Origin: Setoptus koraiensis
Taxonomy: Eukaryota; Arthropoda
DNA length: 64,000 nucleotides
Reading direction: 5' to 3'
NCBI GenBank assembly: GCA_048013815.1
Contig: CM106586.1
Location: 19,902,001 to 19,966,000, forward strand
Shown: piece after piece, positions 1 to 9,490 of the stretch
Numbering within the stretch: position 1 is the stretch's first letter
How the letters are laid out: every line of letters begins with the position of its first letter
Translations under genes and position numbers: made by a program
The notes under the pieces: model-generated
Told to the model about the DNA's origin: nothing
Database searches by the model: none
The model's input: the letters and a program-made list of their open reading frames with translations, nothing else

Positions 1-379
1 CCAGCTCGAATTGATGCACGCCGACATGCACGCCGACATGCACGCAGAGAGGCGCTAATCACGGCGGCCCGCTCATTGCAAAATTGTGCCACAGCTCGGC
101 TACAGCGGCCGCGGACTATAGCGCCGTTCGCGACTGCGGCGACTATAGCGACTGCGGCGACTATAGCGACCATGGCGACTGCGGCGGCTGTGCCACGGCG
201 ACGTTCGCCACTTTTTTCGTTGACATTGTCGCCGTTTGCCAGCACGCCGACACAATGGCGACCGGCGACATGCGTTACATAATCCAGTGCGCTACTGTCA
301 CCACCACTATTCAATTCGATTCATTCCAGCGAGTCGCATATCATTCACATATTTGGCCCTCATTCATGCCATCGTCGTC

Positions 380-489
380 TGCTGTTGCTGCCGTTGTTGG
401 CGCTGTTGTTGTTGCCGCTGTTGCCGTTGTTGCCGCTGTTGCCGCCGCTGTTGTTGTTGCTGCTGTTGTTGCTGTTGTTGGCGCTGTTG
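380..489. repeat. (GTT/GCC/GCT)n imperfect trinucleotide array
   Basis: About 110 bp of GTT, GCT and GCC triplets. The pure (CAA)n array about 150 bp downstream is roughly complementary to it, so a transcript across both could fold into a long imperfect hairpin. Confidence 0.8.
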
Positions 490-632
490 TTGTCGCGATC
501 ATCATGCACAATTTAACAGTTAATTTATGCGCAGGCTCTCGCAGCGACGAGTCTATTAGTTGACTCGTTTAAACCGCTCCTCTGATTGTCCCTCTGTCGC
601 TGTTGCCAGTGTCGCTGTTGTCGGCATGTCTC

Positions 633-648
633 CAACAACAACAACACC

Positions 649-710
<62 letters not shown>

Positions 711-711
711 C
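633..711. repeat. (CAA)n microsatellite
   Basis: Nearly pure CAA/ACA triplets, about 26 units. Confidence 0.9.
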
Positions 712-852
712 TGCACCGCCACTAGCAACAGTCGCAAATAATGAGCGCTAGACACACCTCTCGCGCAATATCCAAACTAGGCTCTGCTCACTTCCGCTCG
801 CCGCTATAAACACCTTGCGCCGCTTGCGCGGCGCGCTTACGTAACATGACCG

Positions 853-858
853 TTTATT
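853..858 (-). terminator. Candidate polyadenylation signal of the bHLH gene
   Basis: AATAAA on the minus strand, about 190 nt past the bHLH stop codon. Position only; no transcript evidence. Confidence 0.4.
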
Positions 859-1048
859 TGACTGCAGATGCCGTTGAGCGCATGCGCCGCTCACAATATC
901 ATCATTTTGTCAGCTACCAACTATTGATGTGACCAATGTCGTTTTCAAAATCGTTGTTAGTAACTGTTGCGACCAATCCAACTGTCGCAACAGCAGCGCC
1001 CGTTCGGCCGCAATCGTGCCAGCGGGCCGCGAAAACTGATCGCAGCGA

Positions 1049-1478
1049 TCAGTTGATTTCCGGCACCCACAGGCGACTCGTGACCAGTCCGATGCTGTCG
1101 TGCGGGTGCGGGTGCTGTTGCGCTGACGCGCACGAGCGCGACCACGACAACGAGTGTATTATCTCCAACGTGGCGCCCTCAAGCTCGCCAGTCTGGCTGG
1201 TCGCGTATCCCACCACAGTGACCATTTTTGTGCTTGCGGCGCCTTGCCAACTGCAGTCCATTGCGACTGGCACATTGGGGCGATTCTGATTGGCCGCTGG
1301 CTGCTTTTTTCCCGTGCAATGGCCCGACGACCATTTGTCGGCGCCCCATTGCTGCTTGTGGCCCGTGTTGGTCGCGCGATATTGGCTGGCCAGGTGGCGC
1401 TTGCTGCTGAATGGCGCGCTGCCCGTCAGTGAGCCCGTCAAATCTAGCTGTCCTGGCTGCTGCTTCCGGTTCTGGCTA

Positions 1479-1510
<32 letters not shown>

Positions 1511-2268
1511 AGTTGTTGCGCTGCCCGCTGGCTGCTTGCTGGCGCCCTGCTGCTGGTGCTCCGGGCAACCGCAGCTGACCGGCTGGCTCAATTGTTGCGA
1601 CAGTGTCTGTATGTAATCGATGGCGCAGCGCAACGTGTCCACTTTCGATAGCTTGCGCTCGTGCGGCAGCACGGGAATCCGGTAGCGGAGCGTCTGCGGT
1701 GCACATCATTTCCGGTCGCACAAGATACGCGATAATTGACATGATTTGTTAAGTTGATATGATAAGTTAATATTGTTGATTATATTATTAATTGTTAATG
1801 TTGTATGATTTGCATAATAATTACATAATTACTATGCATGAACTGCTAGCGACGCTGCCGGCGATTACATAATCATATTGTTATACTGACCTCGAAGCCG
1901 CGATTTATGGATTGCATGCGGCGCCGTTCGCGCAAATTTGCCAATTTCCTGTGATAGACCTTTATGCTGTGTATGGAGTCGCAGCTAGCGGCGTATTGTC
2001 GGCAGTCGCACTCGCTCACCGGCATGCAACCAGTGATTTTATGCGCGCTTGTGCCGTCGTTTGGGCCCATGCCTAAAATTTCGTTTGGCTGGCGCTGCAA
2101 GTGGCAAGCTCGCGCGTATTGCTGCAGGGGATAATTGGAGTGGCTCAATTGCGCTTGTTGCAACCATTGGCAATTGTCGCCGTTGTCATTCTGGCCACTA
2201 AACGCGCTCGATGCTGCGCTGTCGGTGGTCGCTTGCCGGCCAAATTGTTGTGAGCTGTTGTCGTCGGT
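1049..2268 (-). CDS. PTF1A/Fer-like bHLH transcription factor, 5' end open
   Basis: Two minus-strand exons rebuild a bHLH domain. The upstream frame (open from 2268) ends at 1891 before donor GTCAGT and carries the basic region and start of helix 1 (ANLRERRRMQSINRGFE). The second exon (1693-1049, acceptor CCGCAG) continues TLRYRIPVLPHERK and helix 2 (LSKVDTLRCAIDYIQTLSQQL without a break). The intron is 197 bp, phase 0. RERRRMQSIN and KLSKVDTLR are hallmarks of the PTF1A / Fer1-Fer2 class of E-box-binding factors, which act in the nucleus as dimers in neural or gut cell fate; that role is family knowledge. The C-terminus has a polyalanine run encoded by a CTG/CAG repeat and Gln/Ser-rich sequence. 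No ATG lies in the open upstream frame, so a further 5' exon is expected and the true start is unknown. Confidence 0.8.
1478..1510. repeat. (CTG)n repeat inside the bHLH coding exon
   Basis: About eleven CTG/CAG units that encode a run of eleven or more alanines on the minus strand. The tract is probably length-polymorphic. Confidence 0.85.
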
Positions 2269-3002
2269 TCATAATTGGATTATATCAATGTTAGATTTTC
2301 AATGTTTGAGCGAGAATTTTTCGTGTCGAGAATTTTAAAATTTCGTGCTAGAATCTGATTGATCTGTTTGCCCATTGGGCCATTCACTTGGGGCACTTGC
2401 TCAGCTTGCCTGGCGGCTTGTGCGCCAAATCAAGACGTGCGAATCAACAGTGATAGCGAGACAATTACCTGGACGGCTCGCAATTGGCCATTCGTTCAGT
2501 GCGCGTGCTTGTTTCAATTGGATTTGCTGCAAATGGCAAGCGGTCAGCTTGCCAGCGGCCAGGGGACCATTTTCCGGTTGCGTGATGATAGTGACTGTGA
2601 TCCATGAGTGTGAGTATCGCGTAGTTGGTGTCACTGTACTTACTACTTCCGTTTATGGATATCGCTTGTACGATTGCGCTGATCGCTTTACTATCTATAT
2701 TGGCCGATCGTTATAATTGATAGGCGGAATGTTGTCGGAATGTTGTCTAAGTGGCGTAGAAATTTTGTCCAAATTGCGTCAAAATGTTGCCGAAATTATA
2801 TCGAAGTGTCGCCGAAATTATGTCGAAATGTTGGCCCGAAGGCAGCATCATCGGTTAATCCTGTGCCATCTCGCTGGCTCCTCGTCGCGCATAAACGATT
2901 GTCTGGGCCGATAATTGTGTCGCTACACAGTATGCACACACTCGTACTTGATCGCCCTCACTTGATGACCACCATCGCGTCCCGTCGCCACTCCGATCCG
3001 CA

Positions 3003-3111
3003 CCGACCAATGCGCACCGGCCAATCCGCACCGGCCAATCCGCACCGGCCAATCCGCACCGGCCAATCCGCACCGGCCAATCCGCACCGGCCAATCCGCA
3101 CTGACCAATCC
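3003..3111. repeat. 14-bp minisatellite containing CCAAT boxes
   Basis: Unit CCGGCCAATCCGCA. Six perfect tandem copies are flanked by diverged ones, about 7.7 copies in all. Each unit holds one CCAAT box, giving regularly phased CCAAT motifs every 14 bp. The unit length is not a multiple of three, so the open frames across it are incidental. Confidence 0.95.
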
Positions 3112-3238
3112 AAACGACGCAACGCAATTGGACGCAAGAGCAACTTGAAATAAAGTGACCATCGGCCGAACGCAAAGTGCACTCGCTCTGGCCGCGACAA
3201 ACATCACGTCGCGTTACGTAACGCGACAGAGTCGCAAC

Positions 3239-3289
3239 ACACATTGTTACGCAACACACATTGTTACGCAACACACATTGTTACGCAAC
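3239..3289. repeat. 17-bp tandem triplication
   Basis: Three perfect copies of ACACATTGTTACGCAAC. Confidence 0.95.
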
Positions 3290-3620
3290 GTGACCAAAGT
3301 GGCCAAAGTGACACCTTTCACCGGTACTTGTTTACCGTTATGTTATAGGTTATAGGTTGTATGTGTGTTTGTGAGGCGCCAATTGTGCGATTGTGAAATT
3401 GTGGCCAGGTACGAGTGGACCGAGCTCTCAAGTTGAGTGCTTGAGCAAACGCATTGTGTGATACGTGGCGCTGTTTGCAACAAACTAATTGCAAACAATT
3501 GCAACTTGCTGCAATGACAATGTTAAGTGGTGCTGTAACAACTGTATGAAAATATTGAACTGACGCAATGTCGTCGTTTGCCCGCTCCTCAGCTGTCATC
3601 TGTCATCTGTCAAACACACT

Positions 3621-3646
3621 GACACACACACACACACACACACACA
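3621..3646. repeat. (AC)n microsatellite
   Basis: About 13 dinucleotide units. Confidence 0.9.
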
Positions 3647-4153
3647 TGACAGCCAATCAAGCGTCAATCAAGCATCGCACCAGCTGACGGCCAGTAACGG
3701 CTAACGGTAATGCGCTAATTGAGGGGCTCGTTGTGGACTGTCCACTGTCCACTATCGGCTGATAGCCGATATAACCAATTGACAGTTACAACGGGGTCCT
3801 CGTGCCCACAGAGTAAGCGTTCTCATAACTGTCAATTTAACCTATCCTGTTACGTAACGTGGCGGTTACATGGCGAGCCCACTGGCGCCTCTGTCCGAGC
3901 GCTCCAGTGCTGACATCTGGTACGAAGGGCGCCAGTTGACGGTTAATACGGCACCGCGTATAATAGGTGAGTGAGTAAATGTGTGTCGGTGGCCACAGAT
4001 ACGGGCCGCTCAGTGATCCGGTGCGCGGTCCCGTCCGACGGGAGTGTCCAAACTGTTCGGAAGATGCCTAACTTCGGCTGACTACGGTCGGTCAGCTGAC
4101 GCGGTCGGAATAGCGCCCATTGCGCCATTGGGCATCGTTGCTGTTGCTGTTGC

Positions 4154-4186
4154 TGTTGTTGTCGTTGGCTGACAACGACAACAACA
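4154..4186. repeat. Perfect 14-bp inverted repeat
   Basis: TGTTGTTGTCGTTG, a 5-nt loop, then its exact reverse complement. It arises where a GTT-rich tract meets a CAA-rich tract. Confidence 0.85.
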
Positions 4187-4464
4187 ACGAGATTGTGAGG
4201 TGTTGTTGCCAGTAACTTGTTGGTAGAGTCGCTGTTGAGCGATTGTTGTTGTTTGGGGATTTTGAGATTTTATCTCTCAAGTGTCGGCAATCGCATCGAC
4301 ACATCATATCGATATCGGTGCACCACATCGACATCGACATCGGTGACATTGGTGCGGTGCGGTTGAATTTGCGCGCGGGTCTAGGCACAGATATTCAAGA
4401 TCGGCAAACGTCAGTTTGATGGCGCGATCGCGAGCCAAAGCGATACAAAGATTCACAAGCGATA

Positions 4465-4535
4465 CAGCGATCAGGAGATACAGCGATTGGGAGATTCAGC
4501 GATTAGGAGATTCAGCGATACGGCGATTGGGAGAT
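4465..4535. repeat. 16-bp degenerate tandem repeat
   Basis: Four copies of a CAGCGATTGGGAGATT-like unit. Confidence 0.8.
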
Positions 4536-5039
4536 AAACAACAAACAGCTGTTGTGTTGTTTATCTGCGCAAATACGCACTCGACAACAAAACCAACCAA
4601 GATCACTCATTAACGACAGAGATAACCAATTAACCAGATAACCAATTAGCGAGATAACTCATTGTATTACGACTAATTGATTACGATTAATTATATCAAA
4701 CTAATATTTAGCCAATTATCGCGGGCTGCATCTCGCGACAATCGCACCAGCATCGATAGTCGCCAGCCAATCTTTGCCCATTCGTGCAATCGCCGATTCT
4801 CGGTTTCGCAACAATTCGCCGCATTTCGCCTAACTGGATTTTATTATTTTACTGCCAATCGCATTGTTGCCAATCGGCGCCAACTATTGCCAATCAGTGC
4901 CGATTATCGCCAATTATCGCCGATTATTATTATTATATTATTATTACCGATTATCGCCCAGCAGCACCGATCGTTGCCATTACATTGTATTCATTTAGCC
5001 AATTAGCGGTCAGCGACAAATTTCAGACACGAGCCACAG

Positions 5040-6422
5040 ATGGAGCGAGCAGTCGTATCGTTGGCGCTGGCCATCGGATTGGCCGGCCATTTGGTCAGTT
5101 GCGCCAGTGGCGCCAGCGTCCATCCCACATCCGGTGTCACAGAGGACGCCTCACAGAGGACGCCCGTGGTTTTCTGGCACGGAATGGGCGACACCGCGCA
5201 CGGCAGCATCGAAGTGGACAAAATTGTTTTAGAGAGGAAATTTCCCAATTTGCACGTCATGTCCATCGAGATTGGCGGAAATAACGTCAAGGACGCGCTA
5301 AGCGGCTATCTCATAAATGTCAACGATCAAATTGAGGACGCCTGCCGGCAAGTACTAAACGACTCGCTCATCCGACAGCACGGCTCATTTAACGCCATCG
5401 GATTCAGTCAGGGCGGCCAGTTTTTGCGGGGCCTCATTCAGAGATGCCCGTTGCAGGCGCACGGCATACGGGCGAAAAATTTCATATCGCTTGGTGGTCA
5501 GCATCAGGGCGTTTACGGTTTGCCCCGGTGCCCCGGAAGCAGCGGCATTTGCGACTATGTGCGCCATCTGTTGAAATATGCCGCCTACGAGGAGGCCATT
5601 CAAGAGCACGTTGTTCAAGCGGAATATTGGCACGACCCAAATCAGCGCCAAGAGTACGTGGCAAAGAGCATCTTTTTGGCCGACATAAACAATGAGCGCC
5701 ACATCAACGCCACCTACAGGCGAAATCTGCTCCAATTGGACAACATGGTGCTGGTTAAGTTTGAGCAGGACGACATGGTGGTGCCCCGCGAGTCGTCGGT
5801 AAGTTGAGCATTCGATCAATGCGTCATTTCGACGACATGATACACTATGATATTTGACAATATGTGACAATCATATTGTGCCGGGCCGCCAAATATTGTA
5901 ACAGCCGGCGGGGCGCCGTCGATGCGAGCGCTAGATCGGCGATAATCAAGCGAGCGATAACGCCAATTACGTATGCGGCCGGCAAAACTTTCCACTGGCG
6001 CCCGCGCTGATAACCGCCGACAGCTGATTGGCTCGATCGATACGATTGGCTCGATCGATATGATTGGCTCGATCGATATGATTAGCTCGATCAACTTCAT
6101 TAACCAGATTAACTAATTAGACTAACTTGATTGTTTTGATCAACTCGATTCAAACGTAACTCGTTAATCGCAATCAATGAATGGCAACCATCAATTATCG
6201 GCCCGATTATCTGTTTGGCAGCACTTTGGTTACTACAAGCCGGGCCAAAAGGACCAAATCGTGCCCATGGAGGCAAGCGAGCTGTACACACAAGATAAGA
6301 TCGGCTTAAAGGCTCTCATGGAATCCAACAGGCTCCACTTGATATCGGTTCCCGGCCAACATTTGCAGTACAAAATGAGATGGTTCATCGACAACATCGC
6401 CATGAAGTATTTGAACAATTAG
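5040..6422 (+). CDS. PPT1: Palmitoyl-protein thioesterase 1
   Basis: Two exons (5040-5798 and 6222-6422; GTAAGT donor, TTTGGCAG acceptor, phase 0) encode 319 residues, against 306 in human PPT1. A signal peptide covers residues 1-22. The lipase-type WHGMGD motif is at 46-51 and the nucleophile elbow GFSQGG puts the catalytic Ser at 123. GGQHQGVYGLPRCPG and EYWHD are PPT1 signatures. The acid residue is most likely Asp244 (QDDMVVP) and the His is His300 (PGQHLQ) in exon 2; all three align with the known Ser-Asp-His triad. The enzyme removes thioester-linked fatty acyl groups from S-acylated proteins in the lysosome. The junction PRESS-HFGYY matches the family alignment without a gap, so the splice sites are well supported. 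The start was chosen as the ATG directly before the signal peptide. Confidence 0.96.
6026..6092. repeat. 18-bp tandem repeat in the PPT1 intron
   Basis: Unit GATTGGCTCGATCGATAC/T. Three full copies and one partial. Each carries ATTGG (a reverse CCAAT box) and a CGATCGAT palindrome. Confidence 0.95.
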
Positions 6423-6701
6423 ACACACTTTTGTTGGCTCGCACTGTCGCACGCAAAACTCAAGTATCTAAGCGATATCATTTTTTCATATTTTTATCCG
6501 TCACTCATTATCCGCCACTCGATAATGATTATCTCGCGCTTGTTATCATCAAGTGGCGCCACTTGAACCACTGACAAGTGCGTCAGATATCTCGCATCGC
6601 TGGAATATTGCGCCTTGCCGGCGCGCCATTCCAGCCTCCACAAGCCGATACGAGTTATTCAAGACCAATCGTCGGCGAAATGTGACAATTTAAATATCGA
6701 C

Positions 6702-6707
6702 AATAAA
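6702..6707 (+). terminator. Candidate polyadenylation signal of PPT1
   Basis: AATAAA, 280 nt past the PPT1 stop. Confidence 0.5.
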
Positions 6708-6892
6708 GATCAATCAAACAAAAGTGGGCCAGCCGTCGAGCCGCAACCGCCTGTGTCACTTTTGGGCCGGCCGCTTTTTCCCGGAATGCGCCGCATTTTG
6801 CCTGCTGAGTCGACCGAACACTGTTGGCCGACTTCGGGCGACTTGGCCCATTTCGGGCGTCTGTTAGCCCATTTCGGGCCACTTTTGCCCTT

Positions 6893-7024
6893 TTTCGGGC
6901 GGTATTCGGGCGATATTCGGACGATTTTCGGGCGATTTTCGGGCGATTTTCGGGCGATTTTCGGGCGATTTTCGGGCGATTTTCGGGCGATTTTCGGACG
7001 ATTTTCGGACGATTTTCGGACGAG
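6893..7024. repeat. 11-bp minisatellite
   Basis: About twelve copies of TTCGGGCGATT, with a few TTCGGACGATT variants at the right end. The open frames across it on both strands are a product of the unit length. Confidence 0.95.
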
Positions 7025-7096
7025 TTGAGCGTTTAAGACGCAAACAATTCGCGAATGAGTAAGTGGGGACGATGGCAGCTTCAATTGAGGTGTTTG

Positions 7097-7102
7097 TTTA
7101 TT
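7097..7102 (-). terminator. Candidate polyadenylation signal of the defensin gene
   Basis: AATAAA on the minus strand, about 340 nt past the stop codon. Confidence 0.35.
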
Positions 7103-7443
7103 GATTAGATTATTATTTAATGCAGTCGCTTATATTACATTGTATATTGTAGCATGAATGAACCATTGGACATCGTCAGTGCGTGTGAGATCATCTTGGC
7201 TGGCGCCAACTAACTCGTACCCGTCCATCCTCACTGGCCGGCCGATTGAGCAGGCACTAATTAATCAACTAATTAATCAACTAATTAATTAACTGGTTAA
7301 TCAACTAATTAATTAACTGATTAATTGAGCAATTAATTAGCCGGGTCAACCAATCAGCCGGGCCAACTTTCGCAATCGGCAAGCTGAGCTTAATTGGAGC
7401 TTTAATTGATTTGAAAATATTGATTCTACTAATTGCTAATTAA

Positions 7444-8510
7444 CTAGATCCTGTACATGAGCGATGTAACCTGGCTGGCGTGTTGTGAGTTGAGCTGGGC
7501 GCTTCTCTGTTTTCTCCTCTTGTTTACCAGTCCGTCCATCAGCGAGTCCATTTGTGCGGCTTGGGGCGCTGGTGTTGTGCTGGTTGTCGATGTCATTTTG
7601 TTGTAGTGTCTCTCTGCCAACTCTAGCAGCCTGTCAGTGTCTGTGCCATCGTCGATGTCATTTGATTTGTTGTTGTTGCTGTTGTCGGTGGTGGTGGTGG
7701 TTGCGTCACTGTCGGCTATGCTGTTGTTGTCGTTGTCGGTGTCGTCGTCGTCGCCCTCTTGGCCGCTCATTTCAGTCAGATCTGGCACCAACAAAGTGCC
7801 ACTGGCCTGCTCTTGGCTCTCTGTTGTGCCGGAAGTTGTTGCTGTCGTGCCCACTTGTTGTTGTGAAGGAAGCTGCGTTTGGTGCAATGCACTTTGCACC
7901 AGATCCATTTCGGCGGTGTTGTTGTTGTTGTTGTCGGTGTTGCTGTTGGTGTCGGTGTTTGTCGACTGGAGAGTGTCGTCGATGGTGTCAAACGTGAGCA
8001 ATTCCGTTTGAATGGTGTCAGTTTGGGTGCCGTTGATATTGTTTGTGGCGATGACAATCATGGGCAGCGACGACTGGTTGCCGCTGCTCAGCTTGAGCCC
8101 AATAGACTCCAATTCCGTCTGATTGACCGTCTTGTTGTTCGTGAAGCGAATCTTGTCGTAGTAGCTCCATTCCTGCGATAACAATGGTGACAATTAATTT
8201 TTGAATAAGTTAGTTAATTGATCGATTAGTTAATTGATCGATTAGTTGATTGATCGAGTCAATTGATCGAGTCGATCGGTCGACTCGATCGATCGAGTTC
8301 ACGCGTGAATGTCATACTTACATCACCGCACTTCCGGCAGATGCACTGGATCCAGGCGAAGTGGCCGCAGTAGCCGAGGCCGCAGCTCTGCTGGTTGCAG
8401 TATTGCTGACAGGAGCCGTTGTCGAAGGGGCAGCCCTGGTCGGCTAGCATGAGGCCCAATTGGCTGATTACTACGGCGACAAACAATGCGATAACGGTAA
8501 ATTTAGACAT
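7444..8510 (-). CDS. Defensin with a long acidic Asn/Thr-rich C-terminal tail
   Basis: Exon 1 (8510-8322) encodes a signal peptide (residues 1-23, ending MLADQG) and a compact Cys-rich domain at 27-61. It follows the arthropod CS-alpha-beta defensin plan: Cys27, CxxxC at 34-38, GYC with Cys48, and CxC at 56-58; Cys43 and Cys61 could form a fourth disulfide. Donor GTAAGT and acceptor TTATCGCAG (exon 2, 8172-7444, phase 0) extend the chain by 242 residues beginning EWSYYDKIRF. That tail has several N-glycosylation sequons, acidic Asn/Asp/Thr/Gln-rich stretches and a basic NKRRKQR motif near the end, total 305 aa. Usual defensins end just after CxC, so the tail is odd. It may be a removable pro-segment, or the defensin exon may also be used alone by reading past the donor. 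Secreted and probably antimicrobial; function is inferred from the fold only. Confidence 0.8.
8206..8300. repeat. GATC-rich degenerate repeats in the defensin intron
   Basis: Copies of TTGATCGATTAG and TCGATCGAG with overlapping palindromes fill most of the 149-bp intron and run slightly into its donor side. Confidence 0.75.
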
Positions 8511-8596
8511 GGTGCGTTGTCAGTTGATTAGACTATTTATTCCAATGGTGTGTTCGTCTGACCGGATGTCGCTATTAATTATCTAATTATTGTTGG

Positions 8597-8652
8597 TATT
8601 ATTGTTGGTGTTATTAGTGGTGTTATCAGTGGTGTTATTAGTGGTGTTAGTA
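8597..8652. repeat. 15-bp repeat in the defensin 5' UTR
   Basis: Four copies of GGTGTTATTAGT-like units on the plus strand. Confidence 0.75.
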
Positions 8653-8757
8653 GTGCAAATTGGTGTGTGAGACGCGGTTGAGCTAGCTGTTGTTGTTGTT
8701 GTTGTTGTTGGGACTTGTGTCTAGTTGTTGTGTGTCGATTTAGACACGCGAGTGGCG

Positions 8758-8765
8758 TATTTATA
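8758..8765 (-). promoter_or_regulatory. TATA box of the defensin gene
   Basis: TATAAATA on the minus strand, 248 bp upstream of the defensin ATG. It predicts a start site near 8735 and a 5' UTR of roughly 220 nt. Confidence 0.6.
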
Positions 8766-9004
8766 CCTATGGCTGTTGCGATCTGTCGTCGCATGTCATG
8801 TCGCTGGTGTTGATCTTGATAAAAAGAACGACACAACGCGACGCGAAGCGATAATTGGAAGCCGTCACGAACTGATAGTCGAACGATGATGCCATTCACA
8901 TGATTCACATTATATCACGTTATTATTGCTGTGCAGCGTTATTGTTGTATCACAATTGTTGTATAGCAGCCCGAACTAACTTGTGCTGGCTGACACAGAC
9001 AAAC

Positions 9005-9490
9005 ATAGAGATAAACACAAGATAAGCAGTCGCTATGTCTCACATTTATAACGTCTTGTCTGTTATCTCTGCACATATGTGATATGTGCAGAGATATATC
9101 CATACATGCGAGATACGTTTTATCCATTCTTAGATCTGGTCTTATCCATTTCAGATAGGGCCATTGTAATAGTAGAAATAATTCAGATATCATACGTGTG
9201 CGCACTTAATCGCTATCTTATGTATAATATTGAGATAAGGCCCCCGCCCCCGCACAACACAAACACAGCAAAAACACAGCAAAAACACAACACAAATTAG
9301 CAGCAATTAAAGCAATCGAAAGATTGACTTAGATAGGACAAAATAAACAGCTAGCAACTAGTTTTGTTGGCCCGAAGCCTGTTGCATTATAAAGCATTTT
9401 ATCGCGTTGTATGGTCGCCGCCATTGGCTGACAAGACATCACGGAGCCATTTTTTATCTCTCGGCTCATCGTCTTATCTCGTGTAGATAG
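9005..9490. promoter_or_regulatory. GATA-motif cluster upstream of the defensin gene
   Basis: At least fourteen (A/T)GATA(A/G)-like motifs lie on both strands, for example at 9010, 9021, 9063, 9092, 9111, 9141, 9153, 9213, 9232, 9331, 9454, 9474 and 9485. The cluster is 240-730 bp upstream of the defensin TATA box. GATA factors drive arthropod immune genes in fat body and haemocytes, so an enhancer is plausible. This is inference from motif density; the A/T-rich local composition raises the chance expectation. Confidence 0.35.
9064..9096. repeat. Perfect 15-bp inverted repeat, 3-nt spacer
   Basis: TATCTCTGCACATAT, GTG, then the exact reverse complement. It ends in paired AGATA motifs and lies inside the GATA cluster. 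Confidence 0.9.

Larger units (their letters stand above)
1..1048. other. Low-complexity sequence 3' of the bHLH gene
   Basis: No gene is supported here. The stretch is made of GCGAC/CGAC-type short repeats and two trinucleotide arrays, listed separately. Open frames occur on both strands but encode only Val/Ala, Cys, Leu or Thr runs from those arrays. The segment after about 850 is probably the 3' UTR of the bHLH gene on the minus strand. Confidence 0.5.
2269..5039. other. Intergenic DNA between bHLH and PPT1
   Basis: About 2.8 kb with no supportable coding exon, though a 5' exon and promoter of the bHLH gene must lie somewhere on its minus strand. It holds a CCAAT minisatellite, a 17-bp triplication, an (AC)n tract, a 16-bp repeat and a small perfect hairpin, listed separately. 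The last 400 bp are rich in CCAAT/ATTGG and CGATTA motifs and may hold the PPT1 promoter; I see no clear TATA box. Confidence 0.5.
6423..7443. other. Convergent 3' region of PPT1 and the defensin gene
   Basis: No gene. It holds the PPT1 3' UTR, an 11-bp minisatellite and AT-rich 12-bp repeats of ACTAATTAATCA type (about 7256-7320), then the 3' UTR of the minus-strand defensin gene. Confidence 0.6.

Noticed and set aside
84-755. Open frames on both strands rich in Val/Ala, Cys, Leu or Thr
   Set aside because: They are translations of trinucleotide arrays; no domain, start context or neighbours support them.
2740-3274. Frames with PHRPIRTGQSAPAN-like repeats on both strands
   Set aside because: They come from the 14-bp minisatellite, whose length makes several frames open at once.
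6615-7084. Repetitive frames over the FGRFSGDFRAI and ENRPKIARKSP patterns
   Set aside because: Direct products of the 11-bp repeat on the two strands.
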